Shown piece by piece: positions 56,023 to 64,000 of a stretch of DNA of 64,000 nt. The position numbers were made by a program, and so were the translations under genes. The stretch comes from Syngnathus acus. Lineage: Eukaryota > Chordata > Actinopteri > Syngnathiformes > Syngnathidae. Under the pieces are notes generated by a model. It was not told where the DNA came from. It was given only the letters and a program-made list of their open reading frames with translations, and searched no databases. The stretch covers positions 5,996,476 through 6,060,475 of the forward strand of contig NC_051089.1 in assembly GCF_901709675.1 (NCBI RefSeq), read 5' to 3'. Within the stretch, counting starts at the first letter, position 1, and each line of letters begins with the position of its first letter.

Positions 56023-59000
56023 TGATACAATCGCAAGTAAATTGAAGTCGCTGTAAAGAAAAGCCCTAATGGAAAAGAGTTTCCGCAGGTCAAGTGCTGT
56101 CTATCAGAAAAAATTGCTTTAACTTTAGCTACACAATATGCTTTGCTCGTTAGAGGAGGCTCAGGGCCGTTGCTTCTACAGTATATTGAGGTCAACAAAG
56201 GAGGTGGAGTGGCATAGTTACTCTTAATGAGATTGCTGCCACTGGTGTAGGATTGTGGTTACAAATGGGGTGAAAGTGCAATGTCACGAACATACGACCA
56301 TATTTTTTCAGGAAAAGAAATCTCAATTACAAATCCAATGCTAATATTAATCAAATAGTTGCAAATGATTTGTAAGATTACTATAATAATAATAATAATA
56401 ATAATATGTATTCCTCATATTACGTGAAAAGATTATGCTGTCATGAGAAATAAACTGTGATTTATTAATAATGTCACGTGATAAAATATTTGTTATTAAA
56501 AAACACCTCTGGCTGCAAATAGTTGCAAAGCCACTTGACATCTTTAGATGGCACTGTAACACAAGTGATGAGTTATTTTTCCTGCTTCATTGAGCACAAC
56601 CTGCTTTATTTTTTTTACCAGTGCTGTACTGCTTTTATTTGCGTGCTTCTGGAAGGTGCACATCAGTCTCAGCTTTTCATTCTGCAGGCGGGCAGTCATA
56701 GTATATGCATTCTTCCATCGTTTGCTGACATTTGCACATCTTGTTCATGCATGAATTAATGCAGAGAGCCATGCATATTCACAAAACCAACACTCTCATC
56801 TGGTGATCTCCCCAGGAGCTCTCGACATCACTCAGGCACTTTTAGGCTTAAAACAAAACGTGTCTGACATACTCAACATCATGCAAATGATTCACAAGTG
56901 TACAATCGTCCTTCATTGCCTATGGGTAACAATCCCTATACTACATTTATCGCGGTTCATCAGTCACATAGATATTAAAGACTTAAAAACATTTTAAACA
57001 TTTTAAAACACAAAAAATGTTAAAGAAAAAAAGTTAAAAATAAAAACACACAAAATAGATGAAGAAAAACAGTCTTGAAAAATCTTTCTAAAAGGATGAA
57101 GACAAAATAAATTTCAAAAAACACTTTAAAAAATCCGAAACGTTGAAAAAGAATCCAAAACATTGGAAATAAAGATTTGAAAAATAATGTATTAATATAT
57201 TCATTTACTAGGGCTTAGGTCATAATGTCTACAGAAACAATGGGGACCTTGCAACATAATGACAAAATGAGCATTTTTACTCTTAACAATGTTGACATGC
57301 AATAAGATTAGGTGTAAACACTTTTTTCTTGGTGCAATAAGATACTAGTCACAGTTGCACAGTTTAACCACTTAGAGGAGCTCTACCTCCGTTAAGGGCT
57401 ATGAAACCAGTCTGACTTGCCTGCGTTGGACTCCACTTAATATTATAAATATGTGCTACTCGTTCGGTGAGTAACCATTTTTTTTAATCAATATGTGATC
57501 AAGGGTGTCACCTTACAGCTTTGACTGAAGAGGTTTCACATACACGTTATCTACCATTTAGGACTGTCTAATTCACCTGAACATGTTCTTTGGTACATGC
57601 TGCTGTTTTGGTTAGCAACAGATTCAAAATAGGCTCAGCTCTTGAACAGTTGTTGTTCATGAAATAAGACTTCCTTTCAGTTACTTTCTTTTGTTTTTTC
57701 CTGATCGGAGAAAATAATCTATTTGAATGAAGAGTATATTTGTCTACTGGTGTTATTTCAGTTATTTTGCAGGTATAAATTACCGCCCCTTACAAAAATG
57801 AATGCAAACTGACATCAAACATAAGAGGAAGGGACTTAACGTCACATGCAGTAAAGATGGTGCAGGGCTCGCATTTTATTTACTTGGCCGCATCAGGAAG
57901 CCACATACAGTAGCTATTCGGAAGCCTCTTTAATTGCTGAGTAATGGTGCGACTGTGCTCGCAATTTGCGCCGGCGAGCAAATACTTATATCGCGCTTAT
58001 ATCAAACAGTAGCCTGTAAAAACATGACATTTACAACAGAGTGCTATAAAGCTGCGTAAGCCGATCAATAATCCCGCGCACACACACACGTACACATGCA
58101 AACGAGCACAATTCATGATTTAATGTCAGGCTCGCCGCATGGAGCCGTGCTGGAACACAACAACACACACTGGTCCTTGGTCACTGGTCATGTTCAGCGG
58201 GGTAATACAAACTCCTATCTTGCACCGTAGACTTTAATACTAGACCATATTTGACTATTTTACACTACACAAACACTCTATAGTCTTTGCTGTGGTAGCC
58301 CACTGCTGCACTATACCATACTGTAGTAATACGAAGGCATCGAGGCACTCTGGGCTATCAATCAATGGTGGGTTTGGCAAACAGCAGCTCCTCATGCCAT
58401 TAACTTTCCCTGCTGGTGATTGGATGAGCAAACACACTGCAGTGTGTGCCTAATGTGCTCAAGCACCATCATCAAATCACACACTTTAGCCGCCCGGCGT
58501 CGGCTATCAGGTAGAACAACATTGTAAACGGGCGCAGGCGTCATTTTGTGCTCCAGGCTGATAAAACATCAGCCCCATTGCTCTGCCGTCTGCTTGTCTG
58601 CATCCTGTCTGTTGATGTTGTACAGCTGCACAGCGGAGCGGCGCTTTCCTTCATCTTTTATCTCCGAAATTCACTTGCCATTATGGATTTGTGATCAAAG
58701 TGGAGACTTTCACCTTTGGAGGCAGTGTTGAGCAAAAAATTTAATTTACTATTTAGGAATGCCGATTACCGTTGTGCAAATTGTTTTACTTGGATAAATA
58801 TTTCATTATGGGTATATGACAAGTCCTAAATGATACCTTTTTTAACCCCCTTTGCTTTGCCTTGGGAAAGTCCCCAAGCTTAATGCTCATACACAATGCA
58901 AAATGCCACAGATGGGTTAACTAATAATGCCAACCTTAACACAAATGGTGGAGCAACACGCATAGACAGATAATCTATTAATTTTATACTGCATAAAATG

Positions 59001-59090
59001 ACTTACAAACTTATCTTGAGTTGGGACCGTCTCCATTCATTCATACTTAATAATTATAGTCTATTTTTTTCCTCTCTTTTCTTGATACAG
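56023..59090. other. Non-coding DNA with a short (TAA)n
   Basis: A (TAA)n stretch lies at about 56,381-56,405 and an A-rich block at 56,985-57,190. No supported gene. Confidence 0.4.
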
Positions 59091-59214
59091 CTTCAGCAAT
59101 GATGAAAATGACAATGACTTCTACTCACTGGACAAGGAATTCAGCAATACATGCTACTCCTTTTGATACAAGGGTGGTGGAAAAGAAATGTCGCAAACCT
59201 CCAAACTTCACAAG
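59091..59214 (+). CDS. Orphan exon-like sequence with strong splice signals
   Basis: It is preceded by a pyrimidine tract ending CTTGATACAG and followed by CACAAG|GTAGGA, giving a 124-base internal-exon shape. Frame 59,093 is open across the whole exon (SAMMKMTMTSTHWTRNSAIH and onward to KPPNFT) and leaves in phase 2. Frame 59,092 reads FSNDENDNDFYSLDKEF and then SNTCYSF before a stop, which looks like a natural protein end with a 3' untranslated part. Only one frame can be real. I recognise neither product and see no partner exon nearby. Confidence 0.3.
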
Positions 59215-62200
59215 GTAGGACAACTATTAGATTCTCGCAGAACATGCAAAGTAATTATGTTGATATCGTCCCTTTTGATTGAAGCTCTCCTGACATATTT
59301 GTGAGGGGAAATATTGCATGAAACATTAATGAGATGTGTCACATGTATGCATTATTAAAGCAGGATGCACATAGTGCACATCAAAGCTGTGCTAAAACGA
59401 ATGATCTGTTGGTCGACACAAAAAAGAAAACTTTCTCCTGAATGCTTGCGTCAAAGACTGTGAACTGAATAAAGCGGTCAGAATTCCTCAGACATGCTAG
59501 ACAGTAGATACAACTGCTATTGTTAAAAAAAAAAGAGAAGTGTGGGCGGAGGGAGGGGTGGAAAAAATAAATAAATGGATTAAAAAAAAAAGAAGAAAAT
59601 GCCTCTCGGTGTAAACGCTGCAATTTGCCTCTCAGCTGGTCGAGGCAGCGTCGACAATGGCTAAACAGCTCAGAGGCACAAAAACAATCAATACAGATTC
59701 TCTGCTCCATCCCGAGCCCACCTGCTCTCTGCTCACAGCCCCGCACAGGGGGACCACACCCCCACGACCACCCCCGACCCCTCCTTACCTCACATCGCTG
59801 CCACACACACACACACTTATACACACATTTTGCAGCAACGTGACTCTCACACAGATTAAAGTCCTCACCTGGTGAAAAGGAACATTATGCAACAACTCAT
59901 GTCATGTGCATTAGGTTGTTGTCTTTATTTAAGCTTACACACTGCGTTGCTGAAATATCTTGAAAATGATGAGGCTACGAAATGTTTTAAATGCGTATTG
60001 ACAGTCCAGAATGCTTCAGGGACAACGTTGTGACGATTGGACTGAAATTGACTGGAATTCATGCTAATGTCATCGTTTAGAAAGTCAGGGATGATGTATA
60101 TAATCACCACATGTGTAAAGTTGTGTTTAGTTTTATTTTGCTTTGTTTGACACTGCTGCCTACAGCCACGTACTTTAAAGGTCGTGCAATAAAATAGTCA
60201 GTTAAAGGAAAGCGTGATTTTTGTCCAACCCATTTCATTTGTCTATTTTTAAGACAATTCTGAAGTCCACAATAATAAAACTGCCTGGTTTTCATTGTTA
60301 ATCGTTTTATTTATCTATTGAGACACCAAAGTGCATAAAAAGCACTTTAGATTTGAGGGATAGTATTGAGTCACTATTTCCTGTTATTAACAACGATTGG
60401 TTGCAGTTTGTAGTAGTGTAGAACTGCACTGTAGTAATATTCCTACAGAACATTCATATTTCTGTTACTCAATTTAGCTTAATGCAAAATATTTGAAATC
60501 ATCAGTTAACAACAAAAAACAAAGAATTTCTGGTCTAGATTACAGTCCATTGTGCAGATGTCCTCACATCACTCGCATTTTTTCCCCCGCTCACCTCGCA
60601 CCCATTTGAAGCCCACTTCCTGTAAGCCCATTCCCTCTCACGCTCCTCTTTGACTTGGGTCCTTTTTTATATTCGGTCGCCGTTGACGCATGTGTCAGGC
60701 ACGAGGGTGCAGGTTGAACTGATTACATCAAACTCCAGCGTGGTGAAAGAGCACAAAGGTGTCAGTCTGGGCTCTGTGATGGGAGATCAGTGGAACAGTA
60801 ATGCAATGGTAGTGAGTTATTAAATGAATAAAGAGGGGGGAGCTGCCGAAGAGTATTGATTTTCCACGGCTCCCTGAGGCTTCGGGGGCTTTCAAGGCAG
60901 GGGAAGGACACACACACACACACAGATATGGGTACACATATGTGCACGCATATACAGGCAAGAGGAAGGTTCAAGAGTGAAAGGATAATGGCCTCACCAG
61001 TTGCAGTCTCACTTAAAACACAGTTTGGGCTCTCAAGGTCTCCCACTGGGCTGCCCAACGCCTGATAAAAGGACTCATTCTGATCCGGCAAGGTTTTGTT
61101 CCTGCAATGCACTCGACGTTTTGCGAAAGAGGGAGAGAGGCCGTAGTCGCGCCGGTGCCACTGTTTTCGCCACCTGGGTCTCATGATACACCAAAACAAA
61201 AAAGTTATAAGAAGATTAAGTAAATTTATAAAAGCCCAAGGTGCTGATAAATGGCTTCGTCATGGTTAAGCTCAACGATTAATCCCAGAAGGGGATTCAA
61301 TTCATTCAAGTCATTCAATTAGAGTATCAAACTGCTGTTTTGTCCTGCAACTCTTAGAAAGCTGCTAGTTACTCTATTATCTAATATCATCTATTAGAAC
61401 GCTAATCGATGAGCAACAGTTAGCCTCGCTTCTGTATTTCTTCTTCCACTTCTATTCTTTCTTCTGCTTTGCATTTTCTGGCAGTCTGTGTCACCACACT
61501 GCCTCTTGTCGGTAAATATTTGTACTACAACAATTAACTAGGTTTTCGGAGGCTACTTGCAATTGTCAGTGACCAACCCAAACACAGTAACATTCTTGAA
61601 AATCTGTATTTGGCCATATTGTTTGTCCGCATTGCAGACACACACTCATCAATTCTTCTTCGACGACTTCTTATATTCCTCTTCTGCCATGTGTCATTTT
61701 GATGAATGTGCGGGGCCTTTTCAGTGGGTGCAAATGTGAATGCGCCCAGATCCATCTTGATTTGGGGAGTCAATCAGAGTCCATAAGGGGAGGGTCCATG
61801 TCCATCTGTTAGCCGGAAGTGACACGGGCCGCACGGACCAACACAAAAGGAAAAAGAAAGACCCCTGAGACTCATCCTCTGACCCCTCTGTGGTGTGTGG
61901 GCCATACTTTGTGTGTCTGTTGCAATTTCTCAGTCATTATCTCCTAATTTCTATTATGCTGTATTACATGCACATAGTATATGTTATCTTATAGCTTTGG
62001 AGCTAGTCTTCACTGATTGATTATGAGGGTGACCTGGCCAAATAAGGTATCACAACTATCCAGTAACTATTTATTTTTTTGTAGATTTTTAACCTGTCGA
62101 AGCAATTTGACCCACGATTTGCTTGAGTGTATTAAAAATGTACTCGCACTGTTTTTAGGCGCAAAATGCAAGTCCGGAGCCCTACCTCATGATCATGAAC

Positions 62201-64000
62201 GATATTCAGCTTTTACTAGGAGAAAATTGGAAAACTTTATTTTACAAAGTATGTCGGTGGTCGTTCGGGGGTTTGAAGTCAGACAAATGCAAATCAAGAC
62301 AGAGCGCTTGCAGCCTTCTCAAATAGCGATGACAGAGAGACAAATAGAAGAGACGCACAAAAACATCCCACCCGATCTCGCACGCTCACGCTGTTTCGAC
62401 AGCAGGGATCGGGAGATGGGGGGGTTAAAAAAAAAAAATCAATAATGTACTTGCCACATACAGATGAATTTTTCCAAGGTGTTGTGTGGTTGGCTGAGGG
62501 ATTCCACATTTGTGCATTCGGAAGAAGGATGACCTCTCAAACCTTGAAAGATGAACAACAGTGTGAGTTTCTCTTTGCATCTTTATGATGTTTGGACCAC
62601 AAAATATCCCCGCCCTCATATTTTGTATTTTGTTGGTAGTGTATATCTTTATTTGACGACAAAATTGCTTCCTTCTGAGAGAACGATAGGAACGCATCTA
62701 ATGCAGCTGTGGAGATTGCTTCCATTTACATTCATGCCAGAAGGTAGAATTTTTCATGTGGAAAAATTGTGGACAGCAAAGTACAACTTTTGACATTAGT
62801 GAAGTTCTGCCGGACTTCCACGCGGCCTGGCCTTCCTTCAGAAGGTTGCCGATGGGGAGCTTCCCCATTGACCGTGTCCGAGGCTCCTGGCAGCGTCTGT
62901 TTGCTTTGCTGTTCAGACAGTAATTACCGACAACGGCTCGCAAACGTGTATCCACAGGTGCCATATATCGAACAACACAGTGGGGATTTAATGTAGTTAG
63001 TATGGGCTGTCTCCCGCCGCGTGTAGCGTCTAGCATAACCCAACAAGGCTGGATAATGCGGAGCAGAGCGATCGCGCCCTCTCGCCTGTTTTAACACAGG
63101 ATCCTTTAATGCAACCCTAACAATGTTTGGGGAGTATTTTTAAACGAAATTAAATTGCAGAGGCGCCACCCCCGTCTGTCCCGGTCCGGCGTGGGATACA
63201 GTTCCCGCCACACCTCCCCCCGCCCGGAGCACTCCCCTCGTCGTGCTCAGAGAGGCTGTTGGAATTTTAACTTCGACTAATGATGACAGGGAAAGTGCTG
63301 CTCCCTCACAATAGGATTACATTGCGAGTGTCATGCTGTCCAAACGTGCTTTAAAAGATGCACAGGTTCCAAACTTTTCAAGTTTCTAAATTCGGGGTCC
63401 ATATAAACAATGTTATTTGTCGCACGTGTATAAGCTATTTAAAAAAAATACAAATAAACACACCTATGACCTGAACTGAGACATATTTGGAGACAATTTT
63501 TGGTGTTTTAAAAACAATTTCTTCATTACATGTCTGTGACATGTTTTTGTCAAAATAAAACAATGATCAAGATTTATCGCTCACTTTACGCACCCTATTT
63601 CTCGTCTTGCTGAAATCAGCCTCCGCAATGACAGCTACAGATTTTTGTGCAGATCACAAAACTCAGCATAGCCAAGCATTGCTCCAGCTATCACTTGAAA
63701 GCCGGCCAAGCTATCAGAATAGTTGAATGAAAATCTTCTTGAGTTAGTGAGGCTCACAGACACATTTTCAGAAAAAGGAAGCTCACAAAGAGAATACTTG
63801 GCTGTGTCATTTCACACTTGAGTGTTGGACAGGTAATTAAAAATTAATTTTTTCCCGTTTTATGATCCCTTTACTCTGGAAGGTCCCCAAAGAGTCCCTC
63901 AACACGGACCTCTTCTGTTTGTCTTGTCGCACAAGCTTCGGCTAAATGTCCTGCGTGTGAGCGTGCATGAATGTCACCACAGACTGTATCACCCCTTTTT
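59215..64000. other. Non-coding DNA, nothing recognised
   Basis: Contains A runs near 59,524-59,535 and 59,581-59,600, a CA-rich stretch at 60,908-60,924 and a moderately GC-rich patch at about 63,055-63,250. No supported gene, RNA or transposon. Confidence 0.4.

Overview
The window reads as nuclear DNA of a teleost fish. The one protein-coding region I can name is the large first coding exon of the presynaptic priming gene unc13c (Munc13-3), on the minus strand at about 5-9 kb. The rest is gene-poor, AT-rich DNA with fish-type short transposons (hAT-like, Tc1-like and foldback-like pieces), tetranucleotide (GGAT)n/(ATCC)n arrays, a long (GT)n tract and a 9-kb satellite. I cannot place the species below teleost level.

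Layout. 1-4,972: intron of unc13c, following the exon in the direction of transcription. 4,973-9,026 (minus): unc13c coding sequence, ending at a good splice donor; a likely splice acceptor at 9,196 starts the same exon within the 5' untranslated region. 9,196-45,000: upstream intronic or intergenic DNA with microsatellites, several short transposons (14.45, 17.4, 19.4?, 23.6-24.4, 31.4 kb) and one weak candidate secretory-signal exon on the plus strand (17.06 kb). 45,036-56,022: a composite repeat made of a (TA)n tract, a hAT element with a perfect 8-bp target duplication, a 9.26-kb satellite built from vertebrate-telomere-like TTAGGG/TTAGAG hexamers arranged in 205-536 bp monomers and partly in dimers, and a second, internally deleted hAT copy that carries the same right flank as the first. 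56,023-64,000: mostly featureless DNA with one orphan exon-like sequence at 59.09 kb.

The two points most worth a second look are these. First, unc13c carries, between its N-terminal coiled coil and the downstream Ser-rich part, a segment that looks like the coiled-coil, RRM and C-terminal-domain architecture of LINE-1 ORF1p, which suggests an old domesticated retrotransposon module inside a synaptic protein. Second, the telomere-like higher-order satellite is locked between two copies of one hAT element, with junctions that suggest recombination at short shared sequences. The long reading frames over the satellite and over the GGAT arrays are by-products of repeat units that keep reading frame, and they are not annotated as genes.
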